A stretch of DNA of 61,190 nucleotides from Candidatus Poseidoniales archaeon (GCA_012960975.1 DUAE01000049.1:1-61190), one strand, 5' to 3'. Counted from the first letter of the stretch, positions 20,980 to 30,535 are shown. Translations and numbers: made by a program. Notes: a model not told the origin generated them from the sequence alone.

Positions 20980-22977
20980 ATGACAGGTAATAGAGTGGCT
21001 TCGGCAATTTTCCTTACCATTATGCTAGTCATGACCAGCTTTGCCTTATCGCCGGCGAGTGCCGAAGCACCCGTAGATTGTTGCACATCAACGGATTTTG
21101 ATTTATTCCTAATTGGAGAATCCACTGATGGCTCGTTAACTCCCTTTCAAGGTGACCTCGATCAAGAATACTCAGTTCTAGTTACGCCTTCTATCGGAGG
21201 AGAGGTAAATATCGGTTCTTGGGAGGTCATATGGGGAATTGATGGTAGTTATCCAGAGCATGGTTGGACATTCAATATGCCGTACAAAGTCGAGGGGGCA
21301 GTCGGTGTGACGATTAATTCAACCCTCGACATCAAAATCGGCGGCTCAATCTATTCAGGGGATGCAGGAATTGCACCGTATCTTACTGGAGAAGGAGATT
21401 TACAAATAACTGTAAATGTTGATGCCGGAGAAATTCGAGATGGAGATTTAGTTGAATTGTCTCTATCCGTTCGAAGTCTATTATTCTCAAGCCCAGGTGA
21501 AGATGCTGGACTAAGATTCATCTGGGGGTCCGAGGATTATACTTCAAAAATTTCTACAAGATTTCCATTACTAGAAATAACCGCAAAAGATGCAAGTGTG
21601 AAAGGTAGGCTAATCTACTTTCCAATCATCATCAATTCAGGATTTGATGATCGTATGTGGTCATCATCGAGCGGGGGCATTTCAGTTCAAAATACTGAAC
21701 TGAGTGAAAAACCAATCGCAACAAGATTAGATTCAGGAGTTGAAGTCACATTTGTCTGGGAAGCGCCAGAAGATGCTCAGAGTGGAACCTATTCGATTCG
21801 ATTCCATCTCGAACCGCAATCAGGACTAGAGGTTAGTATGAGTCGTACACATGAAATCACTATTGGTGAAGATACTGGGCCAACGGGCTGGTATCCTGCC
21901 TCGGAGCCACTACAATCTGGTGGTTCAGATTTAGAAATCGATTTAGATGTAAAATTCGATGGAGATTCAATGAATCGTGTCGTATCAATTACCTTTGATG
22001 GAGCCATGTCACAATGGATGCGATGGGGACTGGATAATATTGGCAATGAAAGCTTGAATTCGAATAGTTGGTGGAGAAATCTGAACACATATTCAGATTC
22101 AGTGCCTAGTGTTGAGAAAAATAATGGTAGAGTTGATGATTCAGAGCTCCTCGCTTTAACAGCTCACCTTACAGGTTCAGGATCAGATTTACGTTCATTC
22201 ATCTCAGACGGCTTATCTCTCGAGATTGAGTCACTAGTAGGAGTTAATCCAGTCGATTTAGGGCCAACGGAAATCACATTAGACATGGGAGGCACTCGTG
22301 CATTTAATGCTGAAGCAATTATCATTACAATCGATACATCTAGTAGAGTAGAATTAGGTTCTAGGCAACTTTTGGTAGAAAATTTCATTAGAAATCCAGG
22401 TAATGATTATTGGCAAGATATCGACTTAGATATAGAGATTAAGACAACGATGCTCGCAGGATTAGGAGCGATTTCTGCAGAAGAGATAGATTATAGCCAT
22501 CGAAGATGGATATTTATGGAAATGATTACCGTAGATGCTAACGAGTTAGACCCAGAACTAGTATACAGAATCGAGTTTTTGCCGACCGCAAATATGGCAT
22601 TTAGCCCACTTATTTCTGCAATGATTTCGGTATTCGCACTTTGTGCTGCTATCGGCATGGGACTATTGATGACTCGAAAACGAGTGAGTGTTCCGTCTTT
22701 ACTAACGGTTGTAACACTTGGAGGTCTAGCTTTCATTGTTTATGTTCTAGGCATGCCAATGCAAATCGTTCTTGGAATCGTTGGTTCAAGCATCTTGTTA
22801 GTTTTCCCCGTCGCATTGGTTTCACCACGTTTGGACCCATCGAATAATCCTCGAAGAGGTAGTGGGCCAACAATTCAATGCCCGGCCTGCGATACAATCA
22901 ATTCAGTAGAATCGAACGTTCGGCCATTACGATTCGAATGTAAAGGCTGTGATGTAATCCTGCGAATCGAAGAATAG
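20980..22977 (+). CDS. Exported beta-domain protein with C-terminal membrane helices and zinc ribbon
   Basis: 665 residues of unknown family. A signal peptide (residues about 6-28, ending ASAEA) is followed by about 500 residues of beta-rich extracellular sequence. Three or four hydrophobic helices lie at about 545-630 (SPLISAMISVFALCAAIGMGL, LLTVVTLGGLAFIVYVLGM, IVLGIVGSSILLVFPVALV). The cytosolic end carries CPAC (about 634) and CKGC (about 655), a rubredoxin/zinc-ribbon knuckle pair. The layout suggests an outward sensing or binding domain with an inward metal-binding end. No function can be named. The gene stops exactly where the convergent RecJ-like gene stops, with zero spacing. Confidence 0.75.
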   Translation: MTGNRVASAIFLTIMLVMTSFALSPASAEAPVDCCTSTDFDLFLIGESTDGSLTPFQGDLDQEYSVLVTPSIGGEVNIGSWEVIWGIDGSYPEHGWTFNMPYKVEGAVGVTINSTLDIKIGGSIYSGDAGIAPYLTGEGDLQITVNVDAGEIRDGDLVELSLSVRSLLFSSPGEDAGLRFIWGSEDYTSKISTRFPLLEITAKDASVKGRLIYFPIIINSGFDDRMWSSSSGGISVQNTELSEKPIATRLDSGVEVTFVWEAPEDAQSGTYSIRFHLEPQSGLEVSMSRTHEITIGEDTGPTGWYPASEPLQSGGSDLEIDLDVKFDGDSMNRVVSITFDGAMSQWMRWGLDNIGNESLNSNSWWRNLNTYSDSVPSVEKNNGRVDDSELLALTAHLTGSGSDLRSFISDGLSLEIESLVGVNPVDLGPTEITLDMGGTRAFNAEAIIITIDTSSRVELGSRQLLVENFIRNPGNDYWQDIDLDIEIKTTMLAGLGAISAEEIDYSHRRWIFMEMITVDANELDPELVYRIEFLPTANMAFSPLISAMISVFALCAAIGMGLLMTRKRVSVPSLLTVVTLGGLAFIVYVLGMPMQIVLGIVGSSILLVFPVALVSPRLDPSNNPRRGSGPTIQCPACDTINSVESNVRPLRFECKGCDVILRIEE

Positions 22978-23835
22978 TCAAATTTTTCCATCTCGCAATA
23001 ATTTATCGACTAATTTTGCTGCCGCAACCGGTGCAGCATATTCCTTCCACAATTGAGCACCGGTGGTAATTTGACCTGCTAAGTCTGTCGACCATCCAGA
23101 GGATAGAACACAATGCCAAATAATTTCTTCCAATCGAGCAGTTGAAGGTGTCGAACGAGCCAATGAAGGTTTCACAAGGTGTGATAGTGCGCGGGCTCTT
23201 CCTTCTACATCCAAAGTTGGCCAACGAGAAGTGATCGCATCAAGGGCAGTTGGATCAATCCAATTGTGGATGGAAATATTCGGCTCTGGCACCTCAGGTA
23301 AACATACGACTCGGATGATTCCCTCTTGTACCAACTGATCACGAATCGCTGTGAAAACAGGATCATATGTCGTATCAAGAGAAGAATGCAGCCAGTTACC
23401 AGATAATACCCAAGGCTTCATTCGCCGCATTCTAAGCCCTTGTGGTGAAATTAATTGCCCGAGAACATTGGATTGAGCAATGGCTGTTAGCAGCCCTTTT
23501 CTCTCATCACCACGATGACCAGTTAATCCTTTCACAATTGTCCCTGCTATCGTTAATCGAAACGGATTCGTCTCTATTCTCGGGCCAGTTTCATCTCCAC
23601 TTCCTAAAATATGAATCCAAGACCCTTCGCTCGGCGCTTCCAATTTAAACCGCCGCCGATAAGGAATTCCACTGTCGACTAAAGCGGCTTCAATCGGTGA
23701 CAAAGACAGAGAACCTTCAATCGAAGGAGCCGCCAATAAGAGAATTGGAACTTTTGTCCGGCGAATTTCATTGGCTGCAGCGATCAGAATATCAGAAACA
23801 GGAGCGAATGGAGCCGTCTCCAGAAGCGCGGACAT
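22978..23835 (-). CDS. Degenerate RecJ/DHH-like protein next to rps15
   Basis: 285 residues from the ATG at 23835; a TTG nine codons upstream is an alternative. The N-terminal stretch ILLLAAPSIEGSLSLSPIEA plus VDSGIPYRRRF has the shape of the first DHH motif region of archaeal RecJ/GAN proteins, but the metal-binding Asp/His are replaced by SIEGSLS. Further on, GLRMRRMKPWVLSG with SLDTTYDPVF resembles the segment before the STDPYxPGLTG region of archaeal RecJ. The rps15-recJ pairing is common in Euryarchaeota and supports the reading. No intact DHH or DHHA1 catalytic motif is visible. It may be an inactive Cdc45-like scaffold of the replisome. Homology is inferred by eye. Confidence 0.5.
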   Translation of the reverse strand: MSALLETAPFAPVSDILIAAANEIRRTKVPILLLAAPSIEGSLSLSPIEAALVDSGIPYRRRFKLEAPSEGSWIHILGSGDETGPRIETNPFRLTIAGTIVKGLTGHRGDERKGLLTAIAQSNVLGQLISPQGLRMRRMKPWVLSGNWLHSSLDTTYDPVFTAIRDQLVQEGIIRVVCLPEVPEPNISIHNWIDPTALDAITSRWPTLDVEGRARALSHLVKPSLARSTPSTARLEEIIWHCVLSSGWSTDLAGQITTGAQLWKEYAAPVAAAKLVDKLLRDGKI

Positions 23836-23920
23836 AACGAGGTCTGAGCGGACGTGGTTCAAATCTTCTGCGCTACTAAAACCACAATTGTTGCGATTTT
23901 ATCTTTGATTGCTAAACAAC

Positions 23921-24376
23921 TCACTCGACCATCAAGCGTAATTGTTCACGCTTATAAGCCCAAGTCGCAGGTAAGCGGCCATTACCCTTGTAATATCGCG
24001 CTAACCTACGGATTCGGGATTCGCAAAGTTCGAGTTGTCGGCGATTATGGATATCCTTGCGGTTAGCACCCAGATGGTCGATTAAGCTCAAAGCACGGCG
24101 CATGAGGTTCATCATATCCTCTGGATATGATGAAGTGATCTCATTTCGAGTCAAAATTTGTCCAATCCTTTCTCCAGTGACGAGGCGCACATCGGGAATT
24201 GCGTGTTGGTCACGAAGAATTGTACCAATCATTGCTGTTGAGTGACCTTCATTGGAATACTTGAGAACTAATTCTTCGACTTCCTTTTTACTGGTCTCCG
24301 ACCATACAGGAGCCTTGCTTGCATCTGGCTTTGATGAGCCACTTGTGCCTTTTCCTTTACTGTGCATTCGAGCCAT
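23921..24376 (-). CDS. rps15: 30S ribosomal protein S15
   Basis: 151 residues, the archaeal/eukaryotic uS15 (S13e) length. The N-terminus is MARMHSKGKGTSGS. Family stretches are VLKYSNEGHSTAMIGTILRDQHAIPDVRLVTG, followed by LGANRKDIHNRRQLELCESRIRRLARYYK. It binds 16S rRNA helices in the central domain. The gene lies 85 bp upstream of the RecJ-like gene on the same strand, a conserved archaeal pairing. arcS lies upstream on the same strand, 74 bp away. Confidence 0.97.
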   Translation of the reverse strand: MARMHSKGKGTSGSSKPDASKAPVWSETSKKEVEELVLKYSNEGHSTAMIGTILRDQHAIPDVRLVTGERIGQILTRNEITSSYPEDMMNLMRRALSLIDHLGANRKDIHNRRQLELCESRIRRLARYYKGNGRLPATWAYKREQLRLMVE

Positions 24377-24450
24377 TTTGATACCTCAGGCGTGCGGGCG
24401 ACCTGCTGCCCCTCTTTAATCGCTACGCATACATACCCATTGAGTGAGTC

Positions 24451-26235
24451 TCACAATCGATGTTGCGCCTTCGCCAACCTACCAGGTCCTTCAGGCCATT
24501 CCCAACCTGCTGCTTCGGCTCTTGCCGAGCCGATTAGTTTACCATTTTGATAGACTAAAACCTCATCACCAACGCGAATTTCACCATTTTTTGATTTAAT
24601 ATTAGTTGAAAAAAGATCTCCTTTCCAATCGAAATTATCGACTAAATTTACAATCGGAAATTTACCACTCTCGTGTAAAAGTGGTAAGCATGCTTTAGAA
24701 AATGAGAACCGCCCAATTCTTGGGTTCCACCTAGCCAATTGAGTTCTATCTTTTTTAATCGTATATATTGGTGGGCGTCCCTCGACTTTGCAACCGGACA
24801 GCCATTCGGCTGTACCATGTTGGAACAATGACAATGCACATAATTTATTGAGACGATGTATGCTTTCTTTGGGGCTTGAAAGCTTGTATTCTTGAGCGGC
24901 TCGGCCAACCTCATTTTCTAATCGGGTGAGAGATTCTGAATTTCCTGCACTCTCGCCTTGGCGTGTATCAATAATGTCAATTCCTTCAACTTCAAGATGA
25001 ATTCCAGAATGATTGATGATTCTTGAATATCCATTGCGAATTGCAAATTTATGAATCATCTCCCTAATAGTAGTTAATTCATCTAAATCCCATTCCCCTG
25101 TAACTGGAATATCATAATTCCCAGCAGGCCATATATCTTCGAGTTCACGAGGAACAAGTCCCAATGGAGCTGTCACCATCACCTCATGAACTCGATTAGA
25201 TGTAATCGAGTTCCTAAATCTGCGATGTGAGGCTGATAATCGATAGGGTTTTTTTGCCGAACAAGGGAGAAGTAGTAATATTTCTGTTTGATGTATTGGT
25301 GGAGAATGTGATTCGGTAATGCGCCTCTGCCAATCGATAATCAAAGCATCATTACGACTCGTATACGAATGGCAACGGAGTGGGAAATCTTGACCTTTTA
25401 TTCTAGTAAGTCCTGATTCTCCACCACTCAAACCACTCATTTTAGCATCGTGACGGCGTAAACGCTCGACTGAACGAGGGCTGGACAAACTCTGACGCTC
25501 TGCTAATTCACGAAGTGAACCTTCGCGAATTGCTGAGCGTGTTTCGGCCAACGCGGCTTTCCAAGCCGCAAGTTGAGAACTCATCGTACAATCTTCATCG
25601 AGAGAATCCTCTACCGGCCTAGGACCATCTTCGGTCAGAAGAACTCCAAGAGATGAAGCATGTCTCGACCTCGAGAGGTCGAACAAATCTACCCCCATCC
25701 AAGCCAAAAGTGCACAATTATCCGGTCCACCAATACCCACTGTCCAAAGTAATGACGTTGGGAAGCGCGTACGTAGTGTATAGATCGCATCAACGAGCAT
25801 TCCGGGACGCTGAGCAAGTTGCGGTGCATCGGTCAAAATAATTACCGATGGTTCAACGGTTTCATCTAATAATGAAATATCATGATGAAGTGATTGCCAA
25901 GAAACCGGCAATATTTGATCACCTGTTCCAAATTCTCCAGAATTAGATTCAGAAAGACTCGGGGGGAGTACCAAACCCTCACTTGCATGCCATACATCGG
26001 TTGAATCGAATGGTAAACAAAGATTACCTCTAGTGCTCATTTGTATCTTCGCAGGTAGTGATTTTCCATCTCTTGAATAAGATAGAGGTGCGAGAGAAAT
26101 AGGTAATTCATTGTCTTCTGATCCGATTACTAATGCCGGAGACCAAGAAATTGGTGATTTGCGGTCTCCGAGTGCGAAAAGACGCGAAAAACGCTGCCTT
26201 GCGACGACACTCCGCGCCATCGCCTTCTCACTCAT
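24451..26235 (-). CDS. arcS: Archaeosine synthase (TGT-like domain, PCSxKKPY core, PUA domain)
   Basis: 594 residues from ATG 26235. ATG 26220 and ATG 26343 are in frame, but the last would overlap the divergent gene's signal peptide. The N-terminal half is a catalytically lost tRNA-guanine transglycosylase-like barrel (LTDAPQLAQRPGMLVDAIYTLR, WMGVDLFDLSRSRHAS). The central ArcS core has PCSAKKPYRLSASH near residue 324 and VTAPLGLVPRELEDIWPAGNYDIPVTG. The C-terminal PUA domain includes GEIRVGDEVLVYQNGKLIGSARAEA. The enzyme converts preQ0 at position 15 of tRNA to archaeosine precursors, a euryarchaeal tRNA modification. The partner tgtA and the radical SAM RaSEA are not in the window. Confidence 0.9.
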   Translation of the reverse strand: MSEKAMARSVVARQRFSRLFALGDRKSPISWSPALVIGSEDNELPISLAPLSYSRDGKSLPAKIQMSTRGNLCLPFDSTDVWHASEGLVLPPSLSESNSGEFGTGDQILPVSWQSLHHDISLLDETVEPSVIILTDAPQLAQRPGMLVDAIYTLRTRFPTSLLWTVGIGGPDNCALLAWMGVDLFDLSRSRHASSLGVLLTEDGPRPVEDSLDEDCTMSSQLAAWKAALAETRSAIREGSLRELAERQSLSSPRSVERLRRHDAKMSGLSGGESGLTRIKGQDFPLRCHSYTSRNDALIIDWQRRITESHSPPIHQTEILLLLPCSAKKPYRLSASHRRFRNSITSNRVHEVMVTAPLGLVPRELEDIWPAGNYDIPVTGEWDLDELTTIREMIHKFAIRNGYSRIINHSGIHLEVEGIDIIDTRQGESAGNSESLTRLENEVGRAAQEYKLSSPKESIHRLNKLCALSLFQHGTAEWLSGCKVEGRPPIYTIKKDRTQLARWNPRIGRFSFSKACLPLLHESGKFPIVNLVDNFDWKGDLFSTNIKSKNGEIRVGDEVLVYQNGKLIGSARAEAAGWEWPEGPGRLAKAQHRL

Positions 26236-26297
26236 AGTGCGAGCGTGCCGCACGATTCGCTTGAAGGATTCTAAGGGGGAGTCGCGCCCGGCAACGC

Positions 26298-28439
26298 GTG
26301 AACAAGAGTCTTGCCGGCGTTCTCGTTCTTCTGATGCTATCATCGATGGTGGTGAATGTAGAAGCAGAAAGCGAAGAAAAACACATAGTAGATGAAATAT
26401 TCATTTATGATTCAGGGTCATTTTATTATAGTCTTGAATGTGAAATAACAAGTTGTACTGGAATGGAATTAGAGGTAATCGATGGAAATATATCCATCTT
26501 TATCGAGGATCTCCACGAAGTCACCTGGTCTGGTTATTTAAATTCAGGTTCAACCATTACTGCAAAAATTGACCTAGAACATTCCAACAGCTATTCTTCA
26601 TCGAGACTTGGGGGTTGGCTGTTGTCATCAACCGAATATTTTGATCTACCTAATTCTGTTCCTTCGCCCGGGAGCGATGTAGAATTACCAATTCTAATGC
26701 CTTTATTGCACAATTGCTTCCTTTGGAATTGCAATGATGATCAAATAAATTCATCAATTGTGATATTTGTTGGCGGGTTGGATTCGACTTCTGATAAAGA
26801 TGCGATAATGATAGAGGGTAGTGCAGGAGATGTGGTATTGCTCAACAGTTTCGTAGCACCAGAAGGTGCTAATCTAGAAATTTGGTCACGAAATAGTTTA
26901 GAAAATAAACTAATAACACAATATAACCCTGAAGATTCAATAAATAAATTAATTGATTACCCACAAGATGGACAACTTTGGTTCAGAATAACTCCCGAAG
27001 TAGGAGTGAATTATTCGACATATATGTTTGGAATATCTAGAGATTCAAATATCGATGAAGCACCGGGAGGGGGAGAATTATCCAATCCTTGGAATCACGG
27101 AGAGCCTCTTTCGTTGAACGATTATACCAAATTCCGATCCTCAATCAGTTCTTTCGATGAAGAAGGAGACGCGGTTCTCTTAGATATTGGAGAAGAATAT
27201 TCCTTCTCAATTACTCCCGAATATATTTCAGGGATTTGCTATTACCAGATTATATTTCACCTCGAAGACGGTTCAGAAGCAATCGAGTACATTTCCGCTG
27301 AACCGATAACAACTGAATTAACAACACCAGATGAAACTGTCGCTATCGAAGTTCGTATTACATCTGATGAGGTAGCAGTTTGGTCCTTCATAATCGATCC
27401 TATCCAACCCCCTGATGCAGGAGATTTTTCTGATGCACAAGAAGAACTTCCAATTCCCTCCGATACTATTAACGGAAATACACAATTATTACCAAATGAG
27501 GTGTATTCTGGCCACCTTCATTCAAATGATAATGTAGACATCTACCAATTAATCATCACCGACGAAAATGGTTCGCGTATCTTCATCGATAGCGGCACAC
27601 TATCGAGGGTGAATTATCAAATCCAAGCCCTCGACCAAATCACCGGAGCAATAGTAAACACCACCGATGGTTCAACAATTATTATTCCAAAAGGATTTCA
27701 TGCTATTCGTATCGAGAGGCAGGGAGATCAAGGAACTATCATTGATTATTCCTTCGAAATAGGTTACCTTGGCCCTCATGAACCACCCGAACCAGGAATT
27801 TATACTGATTTTTCTTATCTATTCACCGATTTTTATATTTTGATTGGGGTGGTGTTGCTATCTCCTATCTTATTGGTAATATTTTGGAATCGTCGCTCTA
27901 TATTCTCTGGAGAAAATTTACCGGTTCAAGTTGAAAAACATGAGCGGAGACGTCTTCAACGTCTTCGAGAAAGATTGTCGCTGGCTCTGGCTAGCGATTC
28001 GATTGATGAAGGTGCGATAGAATCGGCATTACACCAATTAGGAGATAGTCCGTGGAAATCTATCATCAGCGAATGGGGAGAACCGATCTTAAGGCATATG
28101 ACCGAGCAAGTAGAGGTTTGTGTCTGGCGTATACGAGAAGGTACTGCATCCTTATTGCTAGGCATCAGAATAGGAGATAAGGATTGGAATTTAGCTGCAA
28201 TGCGAGTCCACGCGCCAGAAGGATCACTGGTTAGTATCAATGATGTTTCCCCATCAAGATTATTCCAAAACGATGAGATTTTTCTCGATAAAATGAAAGC
28301 CCGTTCGCAATTATTTTTGAGAATTACTCTAGACGGAAACCCTTCAAGTCTAGGATTTCAGTTATCAGGACTTGTTGATGAACAACCTCTCGCAGCAGTA
28401 CCAAATAGAGCAATCGATTGGGATGCGCCTATCGAATGA
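26298..28439 (+). CDS. Exported single-pass membrane protein of unknown function
   Basis: 713 residues, starting at a GTG that gives a clear signal peptide (MNKSLAGVLVLLMLSS, cleavage near VEAES). The outer 480 residues are acidic and beta-rich. They contain a pre-peptidase-C-terminal-like domain (DNVDIYQLIITDENGSR and PKGFHAIRIERQGDQG). A transmembrane helix lies near residues 507-530. The roughly 180-residue cytosolic part begins with a basic helix (EKHERRRLQRLRERLSLAL) and ends with a compact domain (CVWRIREGTASLLLGIRIGD) that I do not recognise. The start lies about 60 bp from the arcS start on the other strand, so the two genes probably share a divergent promoter region. It ends 5 bp before the dnaJ stop. 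Confidence 0.75.
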   Translation: MNKSLAGVLVLLMLSSMVVNVEAESEEKHIVDEIFIYDSGSFYYSLECEITSCTGMELEVIDGNISIFIEDLHEVTWSGYLNSGSTITAKIDLEHSNSYSSSRLGGWLLSSTEYFDLPNSVPSPGSDVELPILMPLLHNCFLWNCNDDQINSSIVIFVGGLDSTSDKDAIMIEGSAGDVVLLNSFVAPEGANLEIWSRNSLENKLITQYNPEDSINKLIDYPQDGQLWFRITPEVGVNYSTYMFGISRDSNIDEAPGGGELSNPWNHGEPLSLNDYTKFRSSISSFDEEGDAVLLDIGEEYSFSITPEYISGICYYQIIFHLEDGSEAIEYISAEPITTELTTPDETVAIEVRITSDEVAVWSFIIDPIQPPDAGDFSDAQEELPIPSDTINGNTQLLPNEVYSGHLHSNDNVDIYQLIITDENGSRIFIDSGTLSRVNYQIQALDQITGAIVNTTDGSTIIIPKGFHAIRIERQGDQGTIIDYSFEIGYLGPHEPPEPGIYTDFSYLFTDFYILIGVVLLSPILLVIFWNRRSIFSGENLPVQVEKHERRRLQRLRERLSLALASDSIDEGAIESALHQLGDSPWKSIISEWGEPILRHMTEQVEVCVWRIREGTASLLLGIRIGDKDWNLAAMRVHAPEGSLVSINDVSPSRLFQNDEIFLDKMKARSQLFLRITLDGNPSSLGFQLSGLVDEQPLAAVPNRAIDWDAPIE

Positions 28440-28444
28440 ACCTA

Positions 28445-29599
28445 TCAAGAATGACGACGTTGTCGGGCTTCAGAGCGAATTTTTTCTTCTAACATAACTG
28501 AGTCGATACTTAGTTCCCCCCGTATCCCTTCCAATTGTTTCTTCAAAGAACGAGGCGTTTTTTCTGGAATGTCGAGTTTTAACAACACCATCACCGAGCC
28601 GCGGCCAATTCGACTTCTCTGGCTCGGCAATCCTCTGCCGCGCAAAGAAATTGTATCACCAGGTTTCGATCCGGCTGGAATTTTTATTATCAAATTGTCA
28701 CCATCAATATGAGGTATTTCTACAATTGTTCCAAGTACTAAATCGGGATAACTAACTGGCAAGGCCATCAATAAATCTGAACTATCTCGCTCAAACCACT
28801 CGTGATCCTCAACCTGAATTTCGATATAGAGATGACCTGGTTCACCACGATTGCCTTTTGCAGCTTCACCATGTCCCGACATCCTTAATCGAGTACCACT
28901 ATCGATTCCAGGGGGAACATGAAATTGCATTTTCTTTGTACGAGATGCTCTTCCCTCTCCCTGACAGCTTGAACAGGGATTTGGAATTATACGTCCATCA
29001 CCACGGCAACTCGCACAATTGCTGACAACCTGTTGAGAAAATGGCCCTACTCTCTCAATTCGCTGTACTCTTCCTCTTCCATCACATGCAGGACATTCTC
29101 TAATCTCATCTGGGCTCTTTGAACCCAAACCTGAACAATCATCACAAGACTTCAGCACATCGATTTCAATAGAATCATCAATACCGTCCATGGCTACTTG
29201 GAAAGGAACTTGGTGGTGAACTAGTAAATCCGAGCCGCGCTGACGGCGTTGTCTACCTCCTGCAGCCCCCCCGAAAAGAGAACTGAAGATTGATTCAAAT
29301 CCACCACCACCAAAAAGATCATCGAAATTGATATTGACACTTTGAAATCCGCTCGGACCAAACGGTGAGCCACCCGGTCTTTGGTGACCAAATGTGTCAA
29401 ATTTTCTTCGCTCATCAGGGTTTGATAAGACGGCAAAGGCTTCCTGAACTTCTTTGAAAAGTCGCTCGGAATCAGGGTTATCAGGGTTCTTATCTGGATG
29501 ATGTTTTCGAGCTAGGCTACGAAAAGCATTTTTGATTTCTTTCTCTGAAGCAGATCTAGAAATTCCGAGAATTTCGTAATAGTCACGCTTCTCTGCCAT
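28445..29599 (-). CDS. dnaJ: Chaperone DnaJ (Hsp40)
   Basis: 384 residues when started at MAEKRDYYEILG (ATG 29599); the longer ORF upstream has a non-family N-terminus. The J domain has HPDKNP near residue 35. A Gly/Phe-rich linker is followed by a zinc-binding domain with four CxxCxGxG repeats (CDDCSGLG, CPACDGRG, CASCRGDG, CSSCQGEG) and the C-terminal substrate-binding domain. It delivers substrates to DnaK and stimulates its ATPase. dnaK and grpE are not adjacent. A zinc-ribbon membrane-protein gene lies 50 bp upstream on the same strand and may be cotranscribed. Confidence 0.96.
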   Translation of the reverse strand: MAEKRDYYEILGISRSASEKEIKNAFRSLARKHHPDKNPDNPDSERLFKEVQEAFAVLSNPDERRKFDTFGHQRPGGSPFGPSGFQSVNINFDDLFGGGGFESIFSSLFGGAAGGRQRRQRGSDLLVHHQVPFQVAMDGIDDSIEIDVLKSCDDCSGLGSKSPDEIRECPACDGRGRVQRIERVGPFSQQVVSNCASCRGDGRIIPNPCSSCQGEGRASRTKKMQFHVPPGIDSGTRLRMSGHGEAAKGNRGEPGHLYIEIQVEDHEWFERDSSDLLMALPVSYPDLVLGTIVEIPHIDGDNLIIKIPAGSKPGDTISLRGRGLPSQRSRIGRGSVMVLLKLDIPEKTPRSLKKQLEGIRGELSIDSVMLEEKIRSEARQRRHS

Positions 29600-29649
29600 C
29601 TTCTCACCTAAGCGTGGCTCCAAGGGACCCTCTTTGAATCTCTCCATCC

Positions 29650-30450
29650 TCAATCGAGGAATGAACCACAAGAAGAACAATACGGAATTCCAGAATGGTT
29701 TAGTGTCCCACAATCATTACAAGAGACTACAGATTTAGCCATGGTAGAAGCCGCCGGTTCATTCCAACGAGATTTTATCAAGTCACCTTTTTGTGATTTC
29801 ATTCCTTTTGCAGATGCTTTTGCGGCTTTCAACTCAGCTTTTGCCCGCGCTCTTTCTACTTTCAATCGCTTCTTTTCAGTTTTCTTTTCGGCTTTGATTT
29901 TTTGTTTGGCCATGCGATTAGCCGCAGAGGAATCAAGACGGTCGGAAATTTTTGCTTTCTTCGGATTATTTCCATCGACTACTTGTTGGTCAACTAATGT
30001 GTTGATTCCACTCAAATGAGTAACTACTTCTGTTTCAATGTCTTCTTCAACTTCTACTTCGGGAGATTCTGCATTCATAGATCCGATACTACCAGACATC
30101 ATTGTTTGGGTTCGTAATGCACTCTTGCCTGTTTGTTGATTAGAAGCCGCTGATTCTAGTTTCTCAATTGCGATATCTCCCTTATCCCAAAGCCCTTTAT
30201 CCTCTTGTGTATATAATTTTGTCAATCGCTTTATCGCAGCAGAGCGGTGATATTCATGATCTTCAACGACACGATATTTAAGGAACATCAAAATACCTAT
30301 GATGATAGCTGTGGAATGTATTCCAATCTCGACTAAATAATCATTTGATATTGCCTCGTCGAGTATCGGTAATCCAAATCTTAAGGCAACAACACACATA
30401 GAAGGTGCGAGAAATAAAGCTACTCCAATGCCAGGTGAACGTTCCGTCAT
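29650..30450 (-). CDS. Membrane protein with coiled-coil region and C-terminal zinc ribbon
   Basis: 266 residues of no named family. Two hydrophobic segments lie near residues 8-27 and 41-60 (IGIHSTAIIIGILMFLKY). A soluble part follows with an acidic stretch (EVEVEEDIETE). Next comes a strongly basic Lys/Ala-rich helix of about 55 residues (MAKQKIKAEKKTEKKRLKVE onward), then a zinc ribbon CNDC-N10-CSSC at the end. The two ends resemble DZR/zinc-ribbon anchors common in Thermoplasmata-type membrane proteins. The gene sits 50 bp upstream of dnaJ, co-directional. The basic helix might contact nucleic acid or ribosomes, which is speculation. Confidence 0.7.
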   Translation of the reverse strand: MTERSPGIGVALFLAPSMCVVALRFGLPILDEAISNDYLVEIGIHSTAIIIGILMFLKYRVVEDHEYHRSAAIKRLTKLYTQEDKGLWDKGDIAIEKLESAASNQQTGKSALRTQTMMSGSIGSMNAESPEVEVEEDIETEVVTHLSGINTLVDQQVVDGNNPKKAKISDRLDSSAANRMAKQKIKAEKKTEKKRLKVERARAKAELKAAKASAKGMKSQKGDLIKSRWNEPAASTMAKSVVSCNDCGTLNHSGIPYCSSCGSFLD

Positions 30451-30535
30451 GATTCAAGGTGGATAGTTTCAGGTTTGAACCATTCGTGTTGTTGCGAGGT
30501 AGATGAAACAGAGAACATATGACCCATCGGCACCC

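Noticed and set aside
24514-24530. Inverted repeat CGGCTC-TTGCC-GAGCCG resembling the aglB palindrome
   Set aside because: It lies inside the arcS PUA-domain coding region and has a different centre, so it was not grouped with the regulatory candidates.
29600-29713. 38-codon N-terminal extension of DnaJ
   Set aside because: DnaJ begins at the J domain (MAEKRDYYEILG). The extension overlaps the end of the upstream gene and has no family counterpart.
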